A program made the translations under genes and the position numbers. A DNA stretch of 64,000 nt from Archivesica marissinica (Eukaryota; Mollusca; Bivalvia; Venerida; Vesicomyidae). Below the pieces are notes generated by a model that saw only the letters and a list, made by a program, of their open reading frames with translations, was not told the origin of the DNA and did not search any database. The stretch is from assembly GCA_014843695.1 (NCBI GenBank), contig CM026401.1, forward strand, positions 46,699,477-46,763,476, given 5' to 3'. Positions 20,210 to 28,649 of this stretch are shown one piece after another; position 1 is the first letter of the stretch; every line of letters begins with the position of its first letter.

Positions 20210-20258
20210 TTTAAAAGTTCTAACTGATAAGTGTCTATAACACAATCTTATATAAGAG
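20210..20258 (-). promoter_or_regulatory. TATA/initiator promoter of spacer gene 2
   Basis: TATATAAG (20,247-20,254) and TCAGTT (A at 20,225) are 29 bp apart, with a 16-base leader. The block matches the gene 1 module at nearly every base, although the coding regions have diverged strongly. Confidence 0.68.
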
Positions 20259-20331
20259 CTAACACAAAATCTATTAATAGTAACAGGTCAATTTATAAAA
20301 AAGTCTAATATAGGTTATGTAACATTCAAAA

Positions 20332-20649
20332 TTACATTTCTAAATAACGTATTACATCATTATTATGTACATCCATATACATGTTCCAATATTTATATAA
20401 GTATGTTACAACATTTTTTGTATTTACTAATTCAGTGTTAAATTCATCAAAACTCCAATGTACAACACCACATAGAAATATAAGACTCATCCAATCAACA
20501 CTCTCTACAAAGGCGTTGTAAAAGTGTTGAGACTTTAATTCTATAAAATCATAATTCATGATTTCAAAATCATCGGTTATATTCATAAAAGCATGTACTA
20601 ATGCTGCTTTATAGATTCCGGTAGCTAATGTACGTCTAGTCGCTGTCAT
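20332..20649 (-). CDS. Spacer gene 3, small paralogous protein
   Basis: It encodes 105 residues from MTATRRTLATG. Shared blocks are YKAALVHAFMN, MNYDFIE, HFYNAFVESVDWMSLIFL and VVHWSFDEF, then YKYWNMYMDV. It is the third member of the family. The upstream ATG option is again 5' of the predicted initiator and was not used. Confidence 0.55.
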   Translation of the reverse strand: MTATRRTLATGIYKAALVHAFMNITDDFEIMNYDFIELKSQHFYNAFVESVDWMSLIFLCGVVHWSFDEFNTELVNTKNVVTYLYKYWNMYMDVHNNDVIRYLEM

Positions 20650-20700
20650 TTTTAAAGGTCTAATTGATAACAATCATATATCCACGATCTTATAACAGCT
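20650..20700 (-). promoter_or_regulatory. TATA/initiator promoter of spacer gene 3
   Basis: TATAAG (20,689-20,694) and TTATCAATTAGA resemble modules 1 and 2, but the TATA box is eroded. The module lies inside the last codons and stop of gene 4, a compactness usual in viruses and rare in animal genes. Confidence 0.5.
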
Positions 20701-20963
20701 AATACATCTCTATTATTAGCTACATATTTTTTCCAATCATCAAAGTTTAGTGCATTCATATTCAGAATAACATCTTTATAGTCTGTTTGTAACATTTCTT
20801 CTACATTCAATAGAAATATATCAAATGTTCTTATTTGATATAAATTCTCAGAAATTTTTTCATCTGTTTCCATATCCAGATCAATAGTTTGATACAAAGC
20901 TTCTGTATATAAATTATATTCAAGAATATAATATAATATAATGAGATATATGATTTCGACCAT
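20652..20963 (-). CDS. Spacer gene 4, diverged family member
   Basis: It encodes 103 residues, starting MVEIIYLIILYYILEYNLYT; the hydrophobic N-terminus could be a short membrane anchor or buried helix. The C-terminal third, LNFDDWKKYVANNRDVLAVI followed by RSWIY, aligns with the WSFDEF...N...LYKYW block of genes 1-3. Its stop overlaps the promoter of gene 3. No clear TATA module precedes it. Confidence 0.5.
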   Translation of the reverse strand: MVEIIYLIILYYILEYNLYTEALYQTIDLDMETDEKISENLYQIRTFDIFLLNVEEMLQTDYKDVILNMNALNFDDWKKYVANNRDVLAVIRSWIYDCYQLDL

Positions 20964-20979
20964 ATCTTTGACATCTTCT

Positions 20980-21459
20980 TTAATTATTGTTGATTATAGC
21001 TACTAGTTCAGGAGCAATATCAGGACTGTCGGACTGTAATATTACATTGCAATATATTTGTAAATCATCATATAATGTATTTATAGGTATATCCATATCT
21101 ACCTTGTTCACATCACCTTTCTTAATGATTTGTTTAATTGTATATTTACCTACACGGTGGTTTAATAATATAAACCCTCATACTATAGGTACAGTATAGG
21201 GTTTACACGAATATCCAAGGGTGAATCTTGTTTGTAAATATTGTGAAATACACATATAACAATCACTTCTATTCTTACTTGCAATTAATATATTGTTTAG
21301 ATCGTCAAATGTTACATTTCTTATTTCAAACTTCCATAATGTACTAGTAAGATCTTCCAAGTCTTCTAATCTTTCGTTGATTAGATCAAATAATTGTTGT
21401 TTAGTATAATTCGAAATATCATCTCTTGATTCTATATCTGTTCTTAAATAGTCATTAGT
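20980..21459 (-). pseudogene. Spacer gene 5, diverged member with in-frame TGA
   Basis: The frame is open for about 160 codons apart from one TGA between YTVPIV and GFILLNHRVGKYT. The first part holds QQLFDLINERLEDLEDLTS and VTFDDLNNILIASKNRS, the latter matching the FDE/FDD block of the family. The second part reads KYTIKQIIKKGDVNKVDMD to APELVAIINNN. No ATG is found at its start, so it is probably decayed. Confidence 0.45.
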
Positions 21460-21633
21460 TTAAGACTCTTTGAATAATCATAATATAGAGCTACATGTAT
21501 TGTGTTTTATTTCAATTTTATATTTTGATGTTGTGATTGTATTATAATAAAATAGTTTTGACAAAATCCAAGAGGTTTTTATTTCATTTTATTATGGGCC
21601 CTGAAAAGGACCGTTGATATATAGTTTTAAAAA

Positions 21634-21864
21634 CTATTCGCTACAATGTTTTCCACGACATGTGGGGCAATATGTTCCGGGGGGAACCTTCTTCCCTTGA
21701 CAATAAGCACCGCTCATCAACCTTCCAGAACCTTCAGTTAACATATATTCTGTATTATCATTCAATAACACCCTACTTGTCTGTTCGTTGTTTGTAATAT
21801 AATAACCATAGGCTAACATTAATTTAGGGTTTATACCATATAACGATAGTATATTTATAGCCAC
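21634..21864 (-). CDS. Cys-rich ORF, intact copy (right arm)
   Basis: It reads NILSLYGINPKLMLAYGYY, a polar middle, and ends YCQGKKVPPGTYCPTCRGKH plus C. The CX10CX2CX4C pattern could bind one zinc. The frame is open further upstream (HLHSWYRVA) without a convincing ATG. The left-arm copy is frameshifted before the Cys cluster. Family unrecognised. Confidence 0.45.
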   Translation of the reverse strand: MAINILSLYGINPKLMLAYGYYITNNEQTSRVLLNDNTEYMLTEGSGRLMSGAYCQGKKVPPGTYCPTCRGKHCSE

Positions 21865-21987
21865 ACGATACCAACTATGTAAATGTGAAAAAACATTTTA
21901 AAAATAACATGTATGTTACTGTTTGTTTAGTTAAGTTAGTTATTAGTAAATAAGATTGAAAAATATTACGTGTTATGTTATTTTTGA

Positions 21988-22042
21988 GGAAATTAGATAC
22001 TGTTTATGTTAATTATAAAAATAACCAATGTTGTAAATGTGA
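21988..22042 (+). pseudogene. Partial protease C-terminus (right arm)
   Basis: This is the mirrored copy of 18,343-18,397: the last codons of the protease frame only, followed directly by the AT-only tract. Confidence 0.65.
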
Positions 22043-22345
22043 AAAAAATTATTTTATTTTTATTAAAATTTTTATTTTATTTTAATATTAAATTTTTTAT
22101 TTATTTATTAAATTTTTTAATTTGATTTTATTTATTTATTTATTAAATTTTATTTATTAATTTTTTTATTTATTTTATTAAAAAAATTATTTTATTTATA
22201 TTAATTTTTTAATTTATTTTATTAAAAATACAGTTGTACACGCGTACACAATTATCCTGTATAGAAGTATCCTGTTAAATGGAAGGATCCTTATGGAATA
22301 TCCATGTATGGATGTATCCTGTATATAGTATCCTGTATATCGAAT
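22043..22345. repeat. AT-only tract and residual 15-bp repeat (right arm)
   Basis: 22,043-22,240 is nearly pure A/T. 22,245-22,345 keeps a few broken ATCCTGTATA units of the 15-bp minisatellite that is regular and long in the left arm. Confidence 0.85.
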
Positions 22346-22534
22346 ATCCAACACAATTCAAAGACATAGATTTGATTTAATGAATTAGTACAAAGCATAT
22401 GGCAATGAACATGGGCAAAATAACACATCTACATGTAGAGTGGACGATCACTCGCTGCTATGGGCAACGAGCTGTATTACGTCATAGCGCCTACATGTAC
22501 AGTGACTTTTAACAAGATTTAAAATTGTGTACTA

Positions 22535-22638
22535 CTGGAGAATAAGAACAGATGTATTTATAGAAATGATAAATGAGGAAATAATCAGAAATGTAGGTTC
22601 AGATGTTGACTTAACAACAATACAACCAGAATAATTAT
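22535..22638 (+). pseudogene. Decayed paralogue of the 71-codon ORF (right arm)
   Basis: This is the mirrored copy of 17,466-17,595: RTDVFIEMINEEIIRNVG, then DLTTIQPE and a stop, immediately before the 162-codon ORF. Confidence 0.7.
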
Positions 22639-22651
22639 ATTCTAATTTTAG

Positions 22652-23140
22652 ATGGGGAATGCACAAGTCTATTTAGGAAAGGAAATGGATATAGAAAGTA
22701 TATTATCACATTTTTTAGCGAAAAGAAGATTAGATATTGTTGAAATGGATGATATAGAATATATGTATAATACATTAGGTATGGGATATGACAAATGGAT
22801 TTCAATGTATGATAATTACATTGTGTCTAAACATAGATTGGTTATACATTATTATGGTTTAGCGCATACAAATGCAAAATTGTATTTAGGGGTTAAAATG
22901 GATATAGAGAGTTTGTTAGTAAATTATTTAACAAAACGAAAATTAGATATTGTTACAATGGATGATATAGAATATATGTATAATACATTAGGTATGGGAT
23001 ATGACAAATGGATTTCAATGTATAATGATTATCTTATATCAAAATGTGCTCACAATATACCAGATAATACAGGTACTATAAATGTACTTCATGTCTTATT
23101 ATATAGACATTTAAATAGATTATATTCATGGAACTATTAA
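22652..23140 (+). CDS. 162-residue two-repeat protein (right arm)
   Basis: Identical to the left-arm ORF except for one residue near the C-terminus (YRHL). It starts ATGGGGAATGCACAAG after TCTAATTTTAG, has two 55-residue repeats with the YLG..MDIES and MDDIEYMYNTLGMGYDKWIS blocks, and ends LNRLYSWNY. No TATA module was seen close upstream, unlike the following ORF. Confidence 0.6.
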   Translation: MGNAQVYLGKEMDIESILSHFLAKRRLDIVEMDDIEYMYNTLGMGYDKWISMYDNYIVSKHRLVIHYYGLAHTNAKLYLGVKMDIESLLVNYLTKRKLDIVTMDDIEYMYNTLGMGYDKWISMYNDYLISKCAHNIPDNTGTINVLHVLLYRHLNRLYSWNY

Positions 23141-23178
23141 TACAGTGTTCTATTAATATATACCAAGAGTAAATAAGC

Positions 23179-23216
23179 TATATAAGTTAGAACAACCATA
23201 GAACACTATCATTTTG
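23179..23216 (+). promoter_or_regulatory. TATA/initiator promoter in the right arm
   Basis: TATATAAG (23,179-23,186) lies 32 bp before the A of TCATTT (23,211), and the ATG follows 12 bp later. It is the same architecture as the spacer promoters; the mirrored copy is at 16,882-16,919. Confidence 0.55.
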
Positions 23217-23222
23217 CTACTT

Positions 23223-23438
23223 ATGATATTGACATCAATCATGAATAATAGCAATATGTATTCACATCATAGGGTTGATACATCATTTGGGTTACAATAT
23301 TCTAAAGTACAGTTAGGTTTAGATACAGATCTTTATATAGAAATGGTAAATGATGAAATAATCAGAAAAGTAGGAGATGTTGACTTAACAACATTAACCC
23401 CAGAACATATTCTAATTTTAGATGGGGGAACGATGTGA
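23223..23438 (+). CDS. 71-codon AT-rich ORF (right arm)
   Basis: The ATG at 23,223 is chosen because of the promoter module just upstream. It encodes MILTSIMNNSNMYSHHRVD, VQLGLDTDLYIEMVNDEIIR and LTPEHILILDGG. It is unchanged from the left-arm copy. The last codons overlap the start of the 46-codon ORF in another frame. Confidence 0.45.
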   Translation: MILTSIMNNSNMYSHHRVDTSFGLQYSKVQLGLDTDLYIEMVNDEIIRKVGDVDLTTLTPEHILILDGGTM

Positions 23439-23562
23439 TGATTATTATGGTATGCTTTTTTCACATGCGCAACAATATTTAGGGAAAGAAATGGATATAG
23501 AAAGTATATTGAGGCAATACACAACATATAAAAGAGGAAATTGTGAACTTTATGAACAATAA
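23422..23562 (+). CDS. 46-codon ORF of the DIES-repeat family (right arm)
   Basis: ATGGGGGAACGATG start, a single repeat unit (YLGKEMDIESIL), stop in YEQ. It is homologous to the repeats of the 162-residue protein and probably a truncated member. Confidence 0.35.
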   Translation: MGERCDDYYGMLFSHAQQYLGKEMDIESILRQYTTYKRGNCELYEQ

Positions 23563-23860
23563 TTGCAAAACATGGACTAAAAATTATATTAGAATTCAAA
23601 GCACATATAGTGTTATGTGTGGTGTGTTTTGTTTATTTGTACTTGATATTTTAGCTAAAGGTATTGATTTAAAACAAATACTAAACAATATGTTCTATAC
23701 AAATAATGAATATTTGTATAAAAACGACATTATTGTTAAAACTTGGTTTGATAAACATTATGGAAAATTATATGAACACAGTAAAATGATGAGGAAATTA
23801 GATACTGTTTATGTTAATTATAAAAATAACCAATGTTGTATATGTGACAAAACATTTTAA
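23543..23860 (+). CDS. Adenovirus-type cysteine protease, C-terminal half (right arm)
   Basis: 105 codons, identical in sequence to the left-arm copy. Gln19 and Cys26-Gly27 (RIQSTYSVMCGVFC) have the adenain-type seven-residue spacing, and a CCICDK ending adds a CXXC. The N-terminal His/Glu half is missing. Preserved identity over 105 codons in both arms reflects recent duplication or gene conversion and does not by itself show function. Confidence 0.55.
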   Translation: MNFMNNNCKTWTKNYIRIQSTYSVMCGVFCLFVLDILAKGIDLKQILNNMFYTNNEYLYKNDIIVKTWFDKHYGKLYEHSKMMRKLDTVYVNYKNNQCCICDKTF

Positions 23861-23907
23861 AAATAACATGTATATTACTAATGTTTTTTAGTTATTAGTT
23901 AAGTTAG

Positions 23908-23911
23908 TTAA
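23908..23911. other. Empty TTAA target site (right arm)
   Basis: The right arm reads, in left-arm orientation, GTGTGTTTAACTAACTTA, which is the exact joined flank of the piggyBac-type element at 14,315-16,190 with one TTAA. Confidence 0.92.
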
Positions 23912-24039
23912 ACACACTTTTGATCAAAAACTTATGATAAACATGTATGTTGCTAATGTTTTAGTTATTAGTTAATTATTAGTAAATAAAATATTGAAAA
24001 ATTATTACGCGATATGTTATTTTAGTAGTCACTAGTGTA

Positions 24040-24110
24040 GGCACTATGGGGGATTTTCTTTATGGCACTATGGACGGCCTATAAATTGTTAAAAAATCCC
24101 CCAAAGTGCC
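24040..24110. repeat. 71-bp hairpin (right arm)
   Basis: Mirrored copy of 14,116-14,186, with GGCACTATGGGGGATTT and AAATCCCCCAAAGTGCC ends. Confidence 0.75.
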
Positions 24111-24130
24111 ATACTTAACTACTTATGTTA

Positions 24131-24404
24131 TATATAGAATCTTACATTCGTGTTCATTTATTATTGAAATTATTAAACTCATCTTCTAAAAACCATAAAA
24201 ACTCTCCAGAGGCTCGTTTTTATGGTTTTTAGAAGACGAGTTTAATAATTTCAATAATAAATCGCCAGAGGCTCGTTTTTATGGTTTTTAGAAGACGGGT
24301 TTAATAATTTCAATAATAAATCGCCAGAGGCTCGTTTTTATGGTTTTTAGAAGACTAGTTTAATAATTTCAATAATAAATGAACACTTATGTAAGATCCT
24401 ATAT
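24131..24404. repeat. Hairpin satellite, 59-bp units (right arm)
   Basis: One inverted unit followed by about three direct units in mirror orientation, bounded by the same AATCTTACAT inverted ends. It is shorter than the left-arm array by about two units. Confidence 0.9.
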
Positions 24405-25044
24405 TTATAGAATAGCTTGCCATCTAGGGACGTGGGGTAGTTTTACTCTTTTTTTGCACCCCTTTTGTACAGAATGAACTTTTGCTGTTATTTCTTTTGC
24501 CGACGACCCATATTTTTCTTTAATAATTGTAAGTAGTATGTTGTACAGCCTTGTGTCAAACGGAGGCTTTGCCTCAACTTTACTGTTACTTGGTTTTCCT
24601 GTGATAGAATGTGATAGAATGTAGCTTTCAGGGAAGAGCATCAACATTAAAATTTTTACAGCTGTATACAGTCCATCAGTATGCGATATAGCATCTACCA
24701 GTTGAGACCTAGTGAGACTGTTATATAACATTCCATGGGGTGGCGTCGTTACCTCTCTTGGAGGGCTAGGTGTTGGTGATGACTTTCTTGGAGTTAACTT
24801 CCTTGGCGACGTTCTTGGAGTCAACTTCCTAGGCGTCACTGACTTTTCTGCTGTCTGTGCACTTGAGTTGAGAGTTATTTGTGTCCCTAATTTTCTTGGT
24901 GTCAAGGTAGTTGAAGACATACTTTTCTTGGTTTCGGGGTGCTGCAGCTGATCCGAGTTGAGTTTTCTCTTTAGCCGACGAACGTCATCCTTGAGTGTGC
25001 GAACGTCATCCTTGAGTGCTTTGAAGTCTTGGATAGAAACACAA
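24405..25044 (-). pseudogene. BEN-domain protein, exon 2 (right arm), frameshifted end
   Basis: Same coiled coil, TPRKL linker and BEN segment as the left arm, with DDVRTLK in place of YDVHTLK. One base is missing in the codon run AAAAGTGGGTGC, so the last residues become GCKKRVKLPHV and the stop moves downstream. The BEN core itself is intact. Confidence 0.6.
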
Positions 25045-25303
25045 CTGAAAAAAGTATATATGAAATACATCATTGCAAGCTGAGGAGCATTATTATTACA
25101 AACAGATAGCTTTATGAAAACAGAGGATGATGATGGCCCTATATCTCTCACCCGAGCGAACATGGGCACATAACATGCTAATAATAATTTATTTGAAGAA
25201 GGTTACATAACAAGATACATGTATACACAAAGCATCATTTTAAAGAATGACCTGTTTAATTTAACATTATATCATTCACACACATATTTGTGCTTGTACT
25301 TAC

Positions 25304-25490
25304 CACCAACGGCAAGAATTCTGTACTGCCATTTTCCAAGAACACCGGGGTAGCAAGCAATACCCTCGTCTCCTGGTACGTATGTTTATATTTGCGGTTC
25401 CATGAAGTATTTCTGATTATGCACAGAAAGTCTATTGTCGTCGTTCAGCCAACGAACAACCGCAAATTTCCCTGAAAGTTCTTTCGACAT
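25304..25490 (-). pseudogene. BEN-domain gene, exon 1 (right arm), in-frame stop
   Basis: 187 bp, same length as the left copy, with the same in-frame TAA after MEPQI and the same GTAAGT donor. Confidence 0.45.
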
Positions 25491-25772
25491 GTTGTTGAGA
25501 CTGCTGCTGTGAAAAACGCGCCTTTCGTGATGCTGAGGTTTTTCTATCGAACTCTGTGATTGGTTAACACGCGTATTTTTTACTTTGATTGACCAATGAA
25601 AAACATCGTTAGATTTGCCGAGATACAAAGTTGCTTCCCCTGGCTATGGGTAAAATACTGTTAGGGGGTAAAATCCAGACCCAACACAAAATACGGGATA
25701 GACAAGATCTAGTCCGACCTTTAATATGTTGCATATTTACAATCGTTAGATAACAATACATTTCAATATATA

Positions 25773-26058
25773 CAGCGGGGTCCTGTCAATTTGACCGTCT
25801 AAGATGTAAACATTCCTGTATTTACCAATCTACTTTCGTTTTCGATTTACATAGACTTGACCGTGTCACTTGTATTTTTCAACTCGTCTTCTCTGTATTT
25901 GGCATAATTAATAACAAGTCAATCTGGGGCAATGGACCCTCAAATAACGAACAAATAAATTAGAAAAGTAAGTGAATTTGCTATGTAACTTGCCGAAATA
26001 TTTCCCAATCACTCGGATTTCGAAACATAATTTTCATTATTCAAAAGCACACAGTACC
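25773..26058. other. Right-arm-only segment
   Basis: About 285 bp beginning CAGCGGGGTCCTGTCAATTT replace a short AT run at the matching place in the left arm (about 12,318-12,345). No ORF or terminal inverted repeat was recognised, so it is either ancestral sequence deleted on the left or an insertion. Confidence 0.75.
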
Positions 26059-26284
26059 GTCTGAAATCGGCCAAAACGTCCCTTATCAAAACCAGACTGA
26101 TAATCACGTGGTCTTTTGTTTACGGTACGAGCACGGGGCCGAATCGATTAATCTCTATCATTATTACAGCTGCAGTTTCTTAAGTTTAATATAGTGCCCA
26201 CGTTCCAGCCATTAACAATACGCGTCCAGCAATACCAAATATAGTAGCAATACTTACGTTGTTAGTGATTTAAGTGCTGTGTTC

Positions 26285-26585
26285 ATCACAGTCGACAATG
26301 GTCAACCATGGTGTGGTGAATTTTGACAGTGGTAATGAAAAAGGTTGACCATGGTAGACCATGGTCATATTTGTTGATTGTCTTGTCACCATTGTCGACC
26401 ATGGTCAATCTTGTCTCACCATGGTTGACCATAGCCAATCTTCTCTCACCATGGTCGATCTTCTCTCACCATGGTCAACCATGGTCGATCTTCTCTCACC
26501 ATGGTCATGATCATGTTTTCACCATGGTATTTGATGATTCAACCATCAAAAACCATGGTCAGACCGTGGTGACCATGGTCATCAT
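26285..26585. repeat. CCATGG-rich palindromic repeat cluster, right arm
   Basis: Mirrored copy of 11,820-12,085, slightly longer by repeated TCTTCTCTCACCATGGTC units. Confidence 0.85.
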
Positions 26586-26807
26586 TTCGCCTGGGCAGTA
26601 ATCCATACTGTAATGGTCGCTTATCTTTTATGTACACATTAAGGAAAACAGCAACATAATAGAAGTATTATTATGATTGTTAACGTATATGCAAAGGCTT
26701 GCAACTGAAGTAACTTTAGTTATGTATGAATGAAGGTATGTTATCTATGTTAACTTAAATAAAACGTGAGCTTGTATGCATGTTCTAGCTAGGAATTAAT
26801 AGATCTA

Positions 26808-27807
26808 NNNNNNNNNNNNNNNNNNNNNNNNNNNNNNNNNNNNNNNNNNNNNNNNNNNNNNNNNNNNNNNNNNNNNNNNNNNNNNNNNNNNNNNNNNNNN
26901 NNNNNNNNNNNNNNNNNNNNNNNNNNNNNNNNNNNNNNNNNNNNNNNNNNNNNNNNNNNNNNNNNNNNNNNNNNNNNNNNNNNNNNNNNNNNNNNNNNNN
27001 NNNNNNNNNNNNNNNNNNNNNNNNNNNNNNNNNNNNNNNNNNNNNNNNNNNNNNNNNNNNNNNNNNNNNNNNNNNNNNNNNNNNNNNNNNNNNNNNNNNN
27101 NNNNNNNNNNNNNNNNNNNNNNNNNNNNNNNNNNNNNNNNNNNNNNNNNNNNNNNNNNNNNNNNNNNNNNNNNNNNNNNNNNNNNNNNNNNNNNNNNNNN
27201 NNNNNNNNNNNNNNNNNNNNNNNNNNNNNNNNNNNNNNNNNNNNNNNNNNNNNNNNNNNNNNNNNNNNNNNNNNNNNNNNNNNNNNNNNNNNNNNNNNNN
27301 NNNNNNNNNNNNNNNNNNNNNNNNNNNNNNNNNNNNNNNNNNNNNNNNNNNNNNNNNNNNNNNNNNNNNNNNNNNNNNNNNNNNNNNNNNNNNNNNNNNN
27401 NNNNNNNNNNNNNNNNNNNNNNNNNNNNNNNNNNNNNNNNNNNNNNNNNNNNNNNNNNNNNNNNNNNNNNNNNNNNNNNNNNNNNNNNNNNNNNNNNNNN
27501 NNNNNNNNNNNNNNNNNNNNNNNNNNNNNNNNNNNNNNNNNNNNNNNNNNNNNNNNNNNNNNNNNNNNNNNNNNNNNNNNNNNNNNNNNNNNNNNNNNNN
27601 NNNNNNNNNNNNNNNNNNNNNNNNNNNNNNNNNNNNNNNNNNNNNNNNNNNNNNNNNNNNNNNNNNNNNNNNNNNNNNNNNNNNNNNNNNNNNNNNNNNN
27701 NNNNNNNNNNNNNNNNNNNNNNNNNNNNNNNNNNNNNNNNNNNNNNNNNNNNNNNNNNNNNNNNNNNNNNNNNNNNNNNNNNNNNNNNNNNNNNNNNNNN
27801 NNNNNNN
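26808..27807. other. Assembly gap (1,000 N)
   Basis: A placeholder gap at the outer edge of the right palindrome arm and directly before a microsatellite. Its true size and content are unknown. Confidence 0.99.
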
Positions 27808-28218
<411 letters not shown>

Positions 28219-28645
28219 ATGATCCATTGTCTCCGCGTTGGTCAGCGAGTTTGGAATACGCTTTCAATTTCAATGTCCTATATAGTTCAATACAAAGTAT
28301 ACGTCATCCACTTCTGGGAATCGCTTTTTTATCAATAATACAATTATAATACAAGTTCGTCATCAAGTAGGGTTAATGTACTTGACTTCATCCAAATATA
28401 TTGTCCTCATGTGACATTTCCAGCGACTACGAACTGATAACAGCTTGTTCCTGGAATGTATTACCGTTGCATGCACAATGTACCAATTATCCTAGAGGGC
28501 ATCCATGGTCATCTGGAAACGGTCATTGACTTCAAATCCCTTGCCCTGAAATACTGCTTGCTTGGAGAGTCGCCATATGACCTTAGCGGTTGATTGGACT
28601 TTACCACACCCCCTATCTATAACAAGCGACAATATATAAGTAAGA
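28219..28645. other. No recognisable feature
   Basis: Unique-looking DNA between microsatellite and minisatellite. No exon or element could be defended. Confidence 0.4.
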
Positions 28646-28649
28646 CAAT

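Larger units (their letters stand above)
11595..26807. repeat. 15.2-kb imperfect palindrome (inverted duplication with spacer)
   Basis: The left arm is about 11,595-18,902 and the right arm about 21,483-26,807. They are reverse complements at near-identity wherever compared, for example the 162-codon ORFs differ at one residue. The spacer (18,903-21,482) is single copy except for a direct repeat at its left end. Differences between arms are discrete: a TTAA element in the left arm only, a segment of about 285 bp in the right arm only (25,773-26,058), satellite copy numbers, and scattered single-base indels. The right arm runs into an N gap, so the outer end of the palindrome is not seen. Discrete indels and a unique spacer argue against a simple fold-back sequencing artefact. 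Confidence 0.93.

Noticed and set aside
11595..26807. Malacoherpesvirus-like inverted-repeat genome segment
   Set aside because: The overall repeat-unique-repeat shape is suggestive, but no herpesvirus-type gene was recognised and the arms contain an intron-bearing BEN gene.
11595..26807. Simple fold-back read artefact
   Set aside because: A 2.58-kb unique spacer, a TTAA element in one arm only and many discrete indels are not expected from template-strand read-through. Joining of two haplotypes is not fully excluded.
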